DNA of 64,000 nt from Catalimonadaceae bacterium JC749. Its GTDB lineage: Bacteria > Bacteroidota > Bacteroidia > Cytophagales > Cyclobacteriaceae. Position numbers and translations under genes: made by a program. Below are positions 17,911 to 27,244 of the stretch, piece by piece (the first letter of the stretch is position 1; each line of letters starts with the position of its first letter). The DNA lies in assembly GCA_021730635.1 (NCBI GenBank), contig JAJNNC010000001.1, positions 372,001 through 436,000 of the forward strand, written 5' to 3'. The notes under the pieces are model-generated. The model was given only the letters and a program-made list of their open reading frames with translations, did no database searches and was not told the DNA's origin.

Positions 17911-18604
17911 ATTCTACTACTTCTCTTAAAATAGATAAAGACTTTAAGTCACCAAATCCATCTATGTGAAGCTGATAAAACTTAATGATATCATCCAGCA
18001 ACATACGCCTTACCTCATGTCTTATTTTTATGTTTTCAGTATAAGGAGAGGTTAACAGGCGATTCATGATGTTTTTCTCCTCCGCACTGATATCAGGTTT
18101 ACCAATAAAATCATACAGCTGGTGAAATAACTCGTCGGCCGACTGAGGAGAAAAGCCCAGAAAACGACTCAACTTCAACATAAACTGAAGATGAAAATTC
18201 TGGAAACCTTCCGGCATATGATCAAGCATCAGTAAAGAACTGTGTAGAAAATCAAAGAGAGCCGTATTCCCTTCCTCTTCTTTCAAACTTTTATTCAAGA
18301 CCTCAGCGATAAAAAGTGCAATACCTGACTTCAGAAAGTCGTAGGGTAAGGTAGCGTATGGTTCTGCACACTTGATGTCAGAGATACGATGCAGCCCTCC
18401 TCCTTTCTTATAATATACTACCAGTTCCAGCAAAGTTAAAGGCTGAAAGAATGAAATCTTGCTTTTACTTTTCTTTTGGCTGCCTCTCACACTGTTGACA
18501 ATATAAGATTGCATACCGAAGGCTTCCGTATAGATCCGGGTAACGATAGAAGTCTCTCGGTATCTGATAAAATTCAATACAATTCCACGCGTTTTGTGTA
18601 ACAT
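17909..18604 (-). CDS. recO: DNA repair protein RecO
   Basis: RecO promotes annealing of complementary strands and helps load RecA on SSB-coated DNA in the RecFOR pathway. The protein (231 residues) starts MLHKTRGIVLNFIRYRETS, the usual N-terminal OB-fold of the family, followed by TRIYTEAFGMQSYIVNSVRG. The helical C-terminal domain carries YDFLKSGIALFIAEVLNKSL. I chose the ATG at 18604; a TTG three codons upstream is also open. No zinc-binding Cys set is visible, as in many Bacteroidota RecO proteins. The start lies just past the stop of porZ, so porZ and recO form a two-gene transcript, a linkage commonly seen in Bacteroidota. Confidence 0.9.
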   Translation of the reverse strand: MLHKTRGIVLNFIRYRETSIVTRIYTEAFGMQSYIVNSVRGSQKKSKSKISFFQPLTLLELVVYYKKGGGLHRISDIKCAEPYATLPYDFLKSGIALFIAEVLNKSLKEEEGNTALFDFLHSSLLMLDHMPEGFQNFHLQFMLKLSRFLGFSPQSADELFHQLYDFIGKPDISAEEKNIMNRLLTSPYTENIKIRHEVRRMLLDDIIKFYQLHIDGFGDLKSLSILREVVE

Positions 18605-18605
18605 A

Positions 18606-20858
18606 TTAATCAATGATAGCTACCTTCCCTACGAATGTTTCTTCACCGTCGGCGGTCGCACTAAAAACAAGGTAAATGCCTACCCCTACTCTTTGTCCCT
18701 GATAGTTGCGTACATCCCACGAAGCGGTACCGCCTGCCGCCTCAATTTCTCTTACTAAACTACCTGCAATATTGGTAATTTTTATCGTAGCATTTGCTGC
18801 GACTCCTGTTATCCCTACCAAACCCTCAAAATCAGCCAAAACCGGATTAGGAAAAATTTTCACCAAGTTGTGCTGCACATTAGGTTCTGTGGCCGTACCA
18901 CGGTAAGATATGACACCCTTGTCGGTGGCAATAAACACTTCCCCATCGTTGTCATTCACTGTTATATCCAGGATAACATCAGAAACCAAAGGGCTGTTTC
19001 TGCTTGTAAAATGATGTAGCAAATTTTCCCCGGCTTCGTCGAACAGCCATAGACCATTGCGGGTTCCTACCCACTTCCTGTTTCCACCATCTACCGCCAG
19101 GGCGGTAATGTATTCGCCAAGTAGTAAAAATTGATTCTCAAAGATAGGCCTGATCACATCTACACCCGAAAATACAGCCCATGGATTTGGAAAATATGCC
19201 ACTCCCTCCTCTCCTCCTATCCAAATTTGTCCGTTTCTATCCCTGACTAGGTCCGTGATCCGACTGCCAGGCAACTCAGCGCTGGATACGCTCTCTTTTA
19301 CATAGAGATGATCTTGTGTCTGCTGATCGAAGACCAATATATCAAGGCCTGCATTGGTTACACTAGAGGTTTCGTTCAACAAGATCCAGGGATTACCATT
19401 GTCTGCAAGTATTATTTTTAAAGGAAACTGACTGGCCAGGGTACCGAAAGAAAAAGCCTGCCAGCTGTTGGCTGGAAAATTGAATCTATGAAGAGGGGCA
19501 GTAGCATTAAAATTGGTCAGCCAGAGTTCGCTATTATCTTGCAGGGCAAGAGAAGTAATGTTGTTATTTAGTAAAGTACTTCCTTCGTTCTCAGTGCCTA
19601 TGAAGCTGAAATCCGTGTTGCCATCCCATTGTAGTACGCCGGCTCCCAGGGAAGCAAAATAATAATAACCGGAAACAGCATCGTAGGTGACATCCAGCAG
19701 TGCAGGCGTAACGGGCAAGTTTCGGTCAGATTCGTAATTTTTCCAACGACCTTGATCAAAAACAAAGAAAGCACCGGTTTCACTTTCCCTGACTTCTTTC
19801 AAAGCGATGATGCTATGGTTTGTATATCGTAAACTTCTCACATGGTCTGATCCAGGTCCCTCCGGATAAAAGCTAGTGTATATATTACTTTGCTCACGGA
19901 TAAGCCCATTCTCCCTATCTCCTACCCATATGTTTCCCTCATCGTCCACTGTGGCCTCCTGCGGTTGTGTAAGAAGAGCATCTTCCAGCCTGACAACTTT
20001 TCCTTGATCGTACCTTAATACGGAGTCTCCTATAATCATCACCATCTGATCGGCATTTACCTGTAGACTACTAAAAGTGCCCATGGTAAGTACTTCTGTA
20101 AGCTGCCAGCTGCTACCATTGTATCTATACAATCCTTTACCATCCAGGCCCGCATATATCTGGTTGTTTAAGGAAACTAAAAATCGTACAGGTTGTATAG
20201 GAATACCTTCTGTAGTACCATACCTACGCCAGTTTCTGAAATCCTGGCGATTGACTTGAGCACTCAAAGAAGTGGCTATAATACCCTCTTCCGTTGCCAG
20301 AAAAATACTATCTTGGGTCAGTGCGCTGCTATAAATAATCAGGTTGTCTCCTGTGCTGCTTAGATTTGTATAAGATTCTTTGATAGCAACCGCCAAGGTA
20401 TCTTCCGTAGAGATTTGAAGCACTCTTACACCCTGACTGGTAGCAAGATATGCCGTATTCGTGTCTTGTTGAATATGATTAATTTGCTCCTCGTTACCTG
20501 CATCGTGTATAAGAGGAAAAGAAACGATCCGGTTCCCTGCCCATATATCTACCCCACCACTCTGATAGGCTATCAGCAAAGTACCAGAAGAAGCCTGGTA
20601 ATCCATAGCAGATACCCCTACATCACTCAGGCCATTAACCGTAGATACAACGTTGAGGCTTTGATCTGCTTTGTCCCAGAAGAACACGCCATTTTGGGCA
20701 GCGGCAAAAACTTTAGTTCCTGCAACCTGTACATGATTTACATTTTGATAAGAAAAATGGGTACGCCAGGTACCTATGGGAATCGCCACCTGTGCCCAAA
20801 CCTTATCAACACTTGAAAGCAGAAAAAGGAAAAGCAGTATTTTAATAACCACCTTCAC
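18606..20858 (-). CDS. porZ: PorZ-like beta-propeller protein with T9SS C-terminal sorting domain
   Basis: A 750-residue secreted protein. It has a GTG start, then a signal peptide (ILLFLFLLSSVDKVWAQ), then IGTWRTHFSYQNVNHVQV, the typical beginning of PorZ. Many propeller repeats follow (two-component-regulator type), for example GNIWVGDRENGLIRE, GQIWIGGEEGVAYF and RKWVGTRNGLWLFD. The last 80 residues form a type IX sorting domain beginning VKIFPNPV and ending ETFVGKVAIID. In Porphyromonas gingivalis, PorZ sits on the surface as part of the attachment complex that anchors T9SS cargo to lipopolysaccharide. Position directly upstream of recO supports orthology. Whether this species attaches cargo to LPS in the same way is not known from the sequence. 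Confidence 0.85.
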   Translation of the reverse strand: MKVVIKILLFLFLLSSVDKVWAQVAIPIGTWRTHFSYQNVNHVQVAGTKVFAAAQNGVFFWDKADQSLNVVSTVNGLSDVGVSAMDYQASSGTLLIAYQSGGVDIWAGNRIVSFPLIHDAGNEEQINHIQQDTNTAYLATSQGVRVLQISTEDTLAVAIKESYTNLSSTGDNLIIYSSALTQDSIFLATEEGIIATSLSAQVNRQDFRNWRRYGTTEGIPIQPVRFLVSLNNQIYAGLDGKGLYRYNGSSWQLTEVLTMGTFSSLQVNADQMVMIIGDSVLRYDQGKVVRLEDALLTQPQEATVDDEGNIWVGDRENGLIREQSNIYTSFYPEGPGSDHVRSLRYTNHSIIALKEVRESETGAFFVFDQGRWKNYESDRNLPVTPALLDVTYDAVSGYYYFASLGAGVLQWDGNTDFSFIGTENEGSTLLNNNITSLALQDNSELWLTNFNATAPLHRFNFPANSWQAFSFGTLASQFPLKIILADNGNPWILLNETSSVTNAGLDILVFDQQTQDHLYVKESVSSAELPGSRITDLVRDRNGQIWIGGEEGVAYFPNPWAVFSGVDVIRPIFENQFLLLGEYITALAVDGGNRKWVGTRNGLWLFDEAGENLLHHFTSRNSPLVSDVILDITVNDNDGEVFIATDKGVISYRGTATEPNVQHNLVKIFPNPVLADFEGLVGITGVAANATIKITNIAGSLVREIEAAGGTASWDVRNYQGQRVGVGIYLVFSATADGEETFVGKVAIID

Positions 20859-20864
20859 TATCGT

Positions 20865-21488
20865 TCAATCATGAGAGGTACCAGATTGTTGGGCTGCTTT
20901 CTTTTTCATCCCCTGGATAAAATGAAAACGGCACCGGGCTTCGTATTCATGCTGAGCTCCCAGCATAAGTTGCTCTTTTGAAGGAGACAAACGGAAAGAA
21001 AATGAAGCCGGAGCACCCGATACGGCACAAATAGCATGTACTTTTGTGACATACTCGGCGATGGCCATAAGAAAAGGCATGGGGCCAAAAGGTTTACCTT
21101 CAAAGTCCATATCCAATCCTGCTACAATAACCCGCTTTCCCTCATTGGCCAGATAATTACATACGTTTACAATTTTATCATCAAAAAACTGAGCTTCATC
21201 AATACCAACTACTTGGCAGGCGCCAGCCAGCTTGATGATTTCCTCTGCATGCTCCACAGTCACCGAAGGGATGCTCTTATTGTTATGAGAAACGACTTCT
21301 TCCGGATGGTAACGAGTATCTTTTACAGGTTTAAAAATTTCTACATGTTGTTTAGCAATAATAGCCCGATTAAGACGCCGAATCAACTCTTCTGTTTTTC
21401 CGGAAAACATGCAGCCACTGATGACTTCAATCCATCCGGCAGGATGCTCTCCTCCTGGTATTCCTCCAATCTGCGGTTCGATAAACAT
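20865..21488 (-). CDS. tdk: thymidine kinase (type II)
   Basis: Phosphorylates thymidine to dTMP in nucleotide salvage. The 207-residue protein has the P-loop SGCMFSGKTEELIRRL near residues 24-39, the DEAQFF motif near residue 97 whose Glu is the catalytic base, and the lasso region FSFRLSPSKEQLMLG. The lasso normally holds a structural zinc through two Cys-x2-Cys pairs. Here the first pair reads CAVS and the second CRFH, so one Cys is replaced by Ser and one by His. It lies 6 nt upstream of porZ on the same strand and may be co-transcribed with porZ-recO. No clear promoter box was found in the 199-nt divergent region. Confidence 0.93.
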   Translation of the reverse strand: MFIEPQIGGIPGGEHPAGWIEVISGCMFSGKTEELIRRLNRAIIAKQHVEIFKPVKDTRYHPEEVVSHNNKSIPSVTVEHAEEIIKLAGACQVVGIDEAQFFDDKIVNVCNYLANEGKRVIVAGLDMDFEGKPFGPMPFLMAIAEYVTKVHAICAVSGAPASFSFRLSPSKEQLMLGAQHEYEARCRFHFIQGMKKKAAQQSGTSHD

Positions 21489-21687
21489 AGTCCGATGTAT
21501 ATAAGTATATTTAATAGCCAGGTTGATAACGATTATTTTTAATTCAGATTTGCAATGACTGGCTAAATGTCTTAATTATAATTATTGAAAGGCATTAAAA
21601 ATGCTGTTACAAAATAAATTATTCTACAAAAAGGTTAATAATAAAAAATATTAGTTTATTCTCTGCGTAAAAGAAATAATTATTGAT

Positions 21688-22698
21688 ATGGAGAGCAAAT
21701 TAAACATAGAAGCTGTCAAAGAATATAGTGCTGCCTTTGCGGTGGCTACAGCAGACCAGGCTTTTGCACAACAAGACAAAGTTGAAGGCCATCAGATTAT
21801 ATCGCTTACTCCCGTCAAACAAATAAATTTATTTGTTATCAATGATTTGCTTAACAAGTGGAAGGAAGAAACTTTGAAAATCAGAAGTCCTTATTTTGAT
21901 TACGAAGCGGTAGAGGTCAAAGAAGCGTTACAAGAATTTATGAATGTGCTCTCTCAACATATTGCTGTGAGTCGTGACTACTTGGTACCGCTGGTAGAAT
22001 CTGCCACTTTTAATACACTGATACTATTGCTAGACCCTCGATATTTTTATCGACAGGTACTGAGCGATGTGCAATACAGCTTGAATAGAGAAAATCTGAA
22101 AGAGCTTTTTAAATACACTAAAATAAACCGCTCTTTTCCCGATATGCTATTGCAACATATGGAAAAGGAGAAAAAACATGAGATACATGCAAGCTATGCC
22201 TTATGGCTTTTAGATGAGAAAGCGGATCAGTTCACGGAGAGTCAGTCGGAAGTGAAAGAAATAATGAGCAGTTTTTCTCAAACCAAATCAATAAATCAAA
22301 ACACTTTTTATACTCGCCCTTCGTCTGAAAATTTAGTACCTGTTACCTCTACTTCTTCCTTCGAGAATAAAAGTGTTGAAATAGATCAAGGACCGAAAAC
22401 GCTTAACGATTACTTGAATAAAGCATCCGGTACCTCCCTGGCTGATATTCACCTGAAGAAGAAAATAAGTAATTTAAAAAGCCACATCAGTGTCAATCAG
22501 CGTTATATGTTTGTCAGAGAATTATTTGACAACAATAATGAAGATTACAGCCGGGCACTCACTGAGCTGGAGCAACACCAAACTTATGTAGAAGCATTCA
22601 ATTATTTGCGAAATGAGTTTGCTCAGAAATACCGATGGCGTATGGACTCCGAAGAAGTAGTAGAATTTCTGGAAGTAATCTCCAAAAGATATCAATAA
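21688..22698 (+). CDS. conserved hypothetical protein, C-terminal motif seen in Bacteroidota
   Basis: A 336-residue, charged, soluble protein with no signal peptide or membrane helix. The N-terminal 170 residues are helical (IEAVKEYSAAFAVATADQAF, then a segment with ALQEFMNVLSQHIAVSRDYL). A low-complexity Ser/Thr linker at about residues 190-245 follows. The C-terminal 90 residues contain SVNQRYMFVRELFDNNNEDY and EAFNYLRNEFAQKYRWRMDS, a pattern I recognise from uncharacterised Bacteroidota proteins with (I/L)N-R--F--(E/D)LF-----Y. Function is unknown. It is monocistronic, divergent from tdk and convergent with rodA, only 40 nt away. Confidence 0.75.
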   Translation: MESKLNIEAVKEYSAAFAVATADQAFAQQDKVEGHQIISLTPVKQINLFVINDLLNKWKEETLKIRSPYFDYEAVEVKEALQEFMNVLSQHIAVSRDYLVPLVESATFNTLILLLDPRYFYRQVLSDVQYSLNRENLKELFKYTKINRSFPDMLLQHMEKEKKHEIHASYALWLLDEKADQFTESQSEVKEIMSSFSQTKSINQNTFYTRPSSENLVPVTSTSSFENKSVEIDQGPKTLNDYLNKASGTSLADIHLKKKISNLKSHISVNQRYMFVRELFDNNNEDYSRALTELEQHQTYVEAFNYLRNEFAQKYRWRMDSEEVVEFLEVISKRYQ

Positions 22699-22738
22699 AT
22701 ATAACTGCTGTGAGTCTCGCGTCCTCCGAGTGTTTATT

Positions 22739-24016
22739 TTATTGAGCCCTGTTCAATATCTGCATACGATGGGCATCCAGCTTTAATAAAATAAAAAGTA
22801 AAATAGTAAATGCCCATAAAGAGGACCCTCCATAACTGAAAAAGGGTAATGGAATACCAATAACAGGGAAAAGGCCTATGGTCATGCCGATGTTGACGGC
22901 AAAATGGAAAAACAATATAGCAGCCACACTATACCCATAAACCCGGGCAAATGTGGATTTTTGCCGTTCAGCAATGGCCGTAATCCGAATTAATAACAAC
23001 ACAAAAAGTCCGATAAGCACCATACTTCCAATCCACCCGTGCTCTTCTCCAATAGTGCAAAAGATAAAATCCGTACTTTGTTCAGGCACAAAATCAAATT
23101 TAGTCTGCGTGCCTTCCAGAAACCCCTTCCCCCAGAAGCCTCCGGATCCAATAGCAATTTTGGATTGTGTCACATTCCATCCATAGCCCAAAGGATCTGC
23201 ATCAGGATTGATCAAAGCTTTGATTCGATTCTGTTGATGCGGTTTTAGTACATCTGTCACTATAAAATCTACACTAACAATAACACAGATGACTGCTACT
23301 GCGGCTACGGCTACCGTCACAATTCTCTTTGTTTTTTTCGTGTTGATGCCAATAAATAAAAAAGAAGTAACGACAACTGCAATAATTAGATAGAGTTGGG
23401 GAATAAAGAGGGTAAGCACAAAAAGCACGACTACCGCAACTCCAATGCCTAATAAAAGAGGAGAAAAACCTTCTCTATAAAAAACAAGTGCAAACGCACT
23501 GTATACCATGGCAGTACCTGTATCACCCTGTAAGATGATTAATATGGCAGGCAATCCGATGATGGCAAAAAGAATAATTTGAGATCTTATACTTTCAAAA
23601 GCTTTGTTATTATGGCTCAGATACTTAGCTACCGCTAATGCTGTAGCAAATTTGGCAAATTCTGAGGGTTGCAGGCTGAAGCCTCCAATAGTGAACCAGG
23701 ATTTCGAACCGGCAATTTCCCGACCGAACAGTAATACAAAAATTAAGAATAATATTACGGCAGCATATAAAAGATAAGCAAAAGAATCATAAAAACGGAA
23801 GTCAATAAGCATGAGCAGCGTGATGAGCCCCACGGAAGTAGCAATCCAGATGAGCTGCCTACCGGAATTCAGAGAAATATCAAAAATGCTCTGATCCTGC
23901 TGCTGAACATCAAATACTACAGCGAATATATTAAGCCAGCCTAAAGCAACCAGCAGAAAATAGAGAAGGATAACTCCCCAGTCTAAACGGTTAATAAAGT
24001 TGTTTTGCTCTCTCAA
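22739..24016 (-). CDS. rodA: peptidoglycan glycosyltransferase RodA
   Basis: SEDS-family polymerase that makes glycan strands of the lateral wall together with PBP2. The 425-residue protein has ten hydrophobic helices and the signatures WFTIGGFSLQPSEFAKFATA, the extracellular catalytic region around GWNVTQSKIAIGSGGFWGKG, and GIPLPFFSYGGSSL near the end. I choose TTG at 24016: it is preceded by AAGGAG (24027-24032) at 10 nt and shares four bases with the stop of the PBP2 gene (TTGA). An ATG at 24070 would overlap PBP2 by 58 nt and add 18 basic residues. It is the last gene of the mre operon. Confidence 0.93.
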   Translation of the reverse strand: MREQNNFINRLDWGVILLYFLLVALGWLNIFAVVFDVQQQDQSIFDISLNSGRQLIWIATSVGLITLLMLIDFRFYDSFAYLLYAAVILFLIFVLLFGREIAGSKSWFTIGGFSLQPSEFAKFATALAVAKYLSHNNKAFESIRSQIILFAIIGLPAILIILQGDTGTAMVYSAFALVFYREGFSPLLLGIGVAVVVLFVLTLFIPQLYLIIAVVVTSFLFIGINTKKTKRIVTVAVAAVAVICVIVSVDFIVTDVLKPHQQNRIKALINPDADPLGYGWNVTQSKIAIGSGGFWGKGFLEGTQTKFDFVPEQSTDFIFCTIGEEHGWIGSMVLIGLFVLLLIRITAIAERQKSTFARVYGYSVAAILFFHFAVNIGMTIGLFPVIGIPLPFFSYGGSSLWAFTILLFILLKLDAHRMQILNRAQ

Positions 24017-25824
24017 TCGTAAAAATCTCCTTTTAAAATGTATTCTTCCATTTGTGTTCTCTCCGTACATCCCTGTATGTACTTTTCAATCAGCAAACCG
24101 GCAATACCGGCAGCAGCACGCGCTCCCTGCCCACCATTTTCCACATAGACAGATAAAGCGATCTGTGGATTGTCTTTGGGAGCAAAAGCAATAAAAACAG
24201 AGTGGTCTTCACCATTATTTTGTACTGTACCTGTTTTTCCACAAACCTCAATGTCTTTCAGTTTGGCCCGATATGAGCCTGTTCCTGTCTTCACCACTTC
24301 GGCCATCCCTTCCACAACAGGTGTGAAATGACTGGCATCGATGGTAGTATAATGTTTTTCCCGGTATTTTTCCAAAGGCTGCCCGCCATCTCCTATTGAT
24401 TTAATTAGATGAGGTATATAATAATATCCTCGATTAGCAATAATGGCAGCGAGATTAGCCATTTGCAGAGGGACAATCTGTAACTCTCCCTGCCCAATGG
24501 CATTGGAGTATATAGTGGAAAATTTCCAACGATTGTCGCCATACAGTTTGTCGTACAGGGCAGGTGTAGGAATGTACCCCCCCTTTTCGTTGGGTAAATC
24601 AATGCCCAATGTAGTGCCAAAACCAAAGCTAAGGACATGCTCTCTCCATGCTTTCAACCCTATTTCTGTATCTTCGAATGTATTTTCTGACACTCCTCTG
24701 TTCAGCATTCTTTTATAAACATTCCAAAAATACGGGTTACAAGAAACTTCAATAGCCCCTTTCAGATCTTCATAAGAGTGAGGGCCATGACAACTGATGA
24801 TGCTTCGATCACAAGGAAATCGGGTTTCCGGGGTTATAATGCCTTCCTGCAAAGCAATTAATCCCTGTACTGTTTTGAAGATAGAACCTGGAGGATAAAT
24901 ACCCATTAGAGGGCGATTGTACAAAGGCTTAGCCGTATCAGACAAAAGTTTACTATAATTACGGCTATAGTCTCTGCCTGAAAGTGAATTCGGATCGTAG
25001 GTAGGAGCAGAAACGAAACAAAGCACTTCCCCGGTCTTAGGTTCCAAGGCTACAACACTGCCTTTCTTTCCTTTCATCAGCGTTTCAACATAAGCTTGCA
25101 AGTCCAAGTCAATGGTAGCCTGTAAATTTTCTCCCGGTATGGACATCGTATCTAAAGCACCGTCTTGAAAGGCACCTTTTTCTACGCCTCTCACATTCAC
25201 CATTTTATACCGTACTCCCCGTTTCCCTCTCAACTGATCTTCATACATAGACTCCAGACCGCTAATACCTATATAATCTCCTTGTCGGTAGTAGTTAGCG
25301 CTATCTCTTTCTAATTGATATTTACTGATTTCGCCTGTATATCCAAGCGCATTAGCCAAAGCTCGGCGTGTATAAGCACGGTTTGTCCGGGGCTGAATAC
25401 GAAAACCCGGATAATTGATAAGAAAATCCTGTACCGTTGCAAAAGTTTGATTTGATATTTGCTTGATAAAAATAGAAGGCTTTACGTAGGAGTAGCGTTT
25501 CGCAGCATCTAGCTTTTCTGCAAACTCTTCCTGTGTAATATCGAATAGTTTACAGAAGGCCGCTGTATCTTTTAGATTAACATCTTTAGGAACTACTTCC
25601 AAATCATAGACAGGAGCATTAAAAACAACCAATTTTCCTTTTCTATCGTATATGAGCCCACGCGAAGGATGTCGCACTTCGCGTTCGATGATGTTACTGT
25701 CTGCCTTCAGTTTATATTGGATATCCAAAACCTGAATCGCAAAAAGTTTAATGACAAAAATAGCAGCTACGAGTATAATGGTCAGCCGGATGACGTATTT
25801 TCTGCTACTGTTCATCATATTCAT
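24013..25824 (-). CDS. mrdA: penicillin-binding protein 2
   Basis: Transpeptidase of the elongasome that cross-links glycan made by RodA. The 603-residue protein has one N-terminal membrane helix (YVIRLTIILVAAIFVIKLF) and a pedestal domain with VRHPSRGLIYDRKGKLVVFN. The penicillin-binding domain contains all three active-site motifs: SIFK in PPGSIFKTVQ (nucleophile Ser), SCN in IEVSCNPYFW, and KTGT in CGKTGTVQNN. The start overlaps the mreD stop by 4 nt (ATGA) and the end overlaps rodA by 4 nt, so the three are translationally coupled. Length and layout are normal for the family. Confidence 0.95.
   Translation of the reverse strand: MNMMNSSRKYVIRLTIILVAAIFVIKLFAIQVLDIQYKLKADSNIIEREVRHPSRGLIYDRKGKLVVFNAPVYDLEVVPKDVNLKDTAAFCKLFDITQEEFAEKLDAAKRYSYVKPSIFIKQISNQTFATVQDFLINYPGFRIQPRTNRAYTRRALANALGYTGEISKYQLERDSANYYRQGDYIGISGLESMYEDQLRGKRGVRYKMVNVRGVEKGAFQDGALDTMSIPGENLQATIDLDLQAYVETLMKGKKGSVVALEPKTGEVLCFVSAPTYDPNSLSGRDYSRNYSKLLSDTAKPLYNRPLMGIYPPGSIFKTVQGLIALQEGIITPETRFPCDRSIISCHGPHSYEDLKGAIEVSCNPYFWNVYKRMLNRGVSENTFEDTEIGLKAWREHVLSFGFGTTLGIDLPNEKGGYIPTPALYDKLYGDNRWKFSTIYSNAIGQGELQIVPLQMANLAAIIANRGYYYIPHLIKSIGDGGQPLEKYREKHYTTIDASHFTPVVEGMAEVVKTGTGSYRAKLKDIEVCGKTGTVQNNGEDHSVFIAFAPKDNPQIALSVYVENGGQGARAAAGIAGLLIEKYIQGCTERTQMEEYILKGDFYD
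24027..24032 (-). promoter_or_regulatory. Shine-Dalgarno sequence deciding the rodA TTG start
   Basis: AAGGAG on the minus strand, 10 nt before the TTG at 24016, inside the last codons of the PBP2 gene. Clear Shine-Dalgarno sites are unusual in Bacteroidota, where the anti-SD is sequestered in the ribosome, so its presence here is notable and fits coupled translation at the TTGA overlap. Confidence 0.5.
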
Positions 25825-26345
25825 AATACAGGTCTTCTTGAAGAGTGCAAAATATACTGGATAACAATGACCATTACAAGTGTGAAGGCAGTACTTGCTA
25901 AAACTTTAATAAAAGTAAAATAAAACAAGTCAAAGCTACCCATCTCTATAAAAAAGATAAGTAAATGATGAATTAAAGTCAATGGCAATGCATAAGTAAT
26001 AAACCACTGTAACCCTAGAACTTTAGGAGAGGGCGTGATACCCAAATCATAACCACCTCTGGGGGTAACGGCTTCTATCCAGTATTGCCTTATATACATG
26101 ACAAATACACAAGCAGCCGCATGTATGCCAAAAGTATTATAAAATATATCTACAAGAAGCCCCACTGAAAATCCTAGGAGCATGCATACAATTACGCCGG
26201 CCTCTATAGGCAGTAATAAAAGGAATCCCAGATATAGAAAACAGAAAGATACATCAAATAGTACCAGATTTCTAACAATGAGAATCTGCAAAAGCAGGTA
26301 TACAATGAAATTCAGTGCCTGAGGCAGCATGTGTCTGCTATTCAT
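25821..26345 (-). CDS. mreD: rod shape-determining protein MreD
   Basis: A 174-residue membrane protein with about five hydrophobic helices (LNFIVYLLLQILIVRNLVLF, PIEAGVIVCMLLGFSVGLLVDIF and others). MreD joins MreC and the PBP2-RodA pair to the MreB filament. The segment GFSVGLLVDIFYNTFGIHA is the usual conserved core. The sequence alone is weak, but the position between mreC and mrdA, with an 8-nt overlap upstream and a 4-nt overlap downstream, makes the assignment firm. The start at 26345 uses the first ATG; the ATG five codons later is an alternative. Confidence 0.9.
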   Translation of the reverse strand: MNSRHMLPQALNFIVYLLLQILIVRNLVLFDVSFCFLYLGFLLLLPIEAGVIVCMLLGFSVGLLVDIFYNTFGIHAAACVFVMYIRQYWIEAVTPRGGYDLGITPSPKVLGLQWFITYALPLTLIHHLLIFFIEMGSFDLFYFTFIKVLASTAFTLVMVIVIQYILHSSRRPVL

Positions 26346-27237
26346 TGGGGATGTTGTTTTTCAATTTCAAAGAGTCTTTTTCGTGTCTCAATCTGTTTTT
26401 TACTACATATACATAAGACAACTCCTGAAATTCAGTAGAAAGTTTCACATCAATATCATAAAAAGCAGCATCTTCTTCAGGTCTTACCTCACCAACAGTT
26501 CCGATGATAGTGCCTGGAGGATAAATGCCACTATATCCGGAGGTGACTATTGTATCGCCTGTAATGATGTTGATATGAACTGGGATGTCATTTAGATTGG
26601 CGATGGCCGGATTTTTTCCACTCCATTGAACAGAACCCAGGGTGTTAGAACGTTTTATCAAAGCAGAGATATACATGTCAGTATGTAAGAGGGAGCTGAT
26701 CACCGCAAAATGTTGGGAAACATCTTTTACTTTTCCTACCACTCCATCCGGGCAAATTACCCCCATGTCTTTTTCAATACCATCTGCCAGCCCTTTGTTT
26801 ATGGTTACATAATTCTTGGCATGGTACACAGTATTATCTACCACTTTCGCAGGAATGAATAAATACTGCTTTAGGCGCAAGCTATCTCTTCTGGTTTTAG
26901 CAGCAGCCACAATATTTACGGAATCTTCTGCAAGGGCTTCTATGGCCAAAGAATCACTGAGGTTGTTAATACCTTCAGGTTGTAAACCATTGTGTAAAAT
27001 TTCTCGCAGTTTCGCATTCTCTTCAGAAAGCTTCGAATTGACCTCTGCCAGTGAGAAATAGGTGGTTACACTGTTAGAAGTATTGAGTACCGACGCTATC
27101 AGCCTATTGGATGAGTTGATGACAGCCGCCTGATGATAGGCATTGTTGTTGACAATGAAATAGGCGCTGAGAACCTCCAGTATCACAAATAATACAGATG
27201 CTCTATAGCGAAATATAAAAGATAAAAGACTATGCAT
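26338..27237 (-). CDS. mreC: rod shape-determining protein MreC
   Basis: A 299-residue bitopic protein. It has one membrane helix near residues 11-30 (ASVLFVILEVLSAYFIVNNN), a coiled coil at about 60-90 (LAEVNSKLSEENAKLREIL), and the periplasmic beta-barrel domain with VTINKGLADGIEKDMGVICP, DGVVGKVKDV and VVTSGYSGIYPPGTIIG-like segments. MreC forms periplasmic assemblies that activate PBP2 and link the wall enzymes to MreB. It starts 7 nt after the mreB stop and overlaps mreD by 8 nt. No unusual insertions were noted. Confidence 0.94.
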   Translation of the reverse strand: MHSLLSFIFRYRASVLFVILEVLSAYFIVNNNAYHQAAVINSSNRLIASVLNTSNSVTTYFSLAEVNSKLSEENAKLREILHNGLQPEGINNLSDSLAIEALAEDSVNIVAAAKTRRDSLRLKQYLFIPAKVVDNTVYHAKNYVTINKGLADGIEKDMGVICPDGVVGKVKDVSQHFAVISSLLHTDMYISALIKRSNTLGSVQWSGKNPAIANLNDIPVHINIITGDTIVTSGYSGIYPPGTIIGTVGEVRPEEDAAFYDIDVKLSTEFQELSYVYVVKNRLRHEKDSLKLKNNIPNE

Positions 27238-27244
27238 GTACCCA

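Noticed and set aside
24017-24070. Upstream ATG start for rodA
   Set aside because: It would overlap the PBP2 gene by 58 nt and add a basic segment not typical of RodA; the TTG with AAGGAG fits better.
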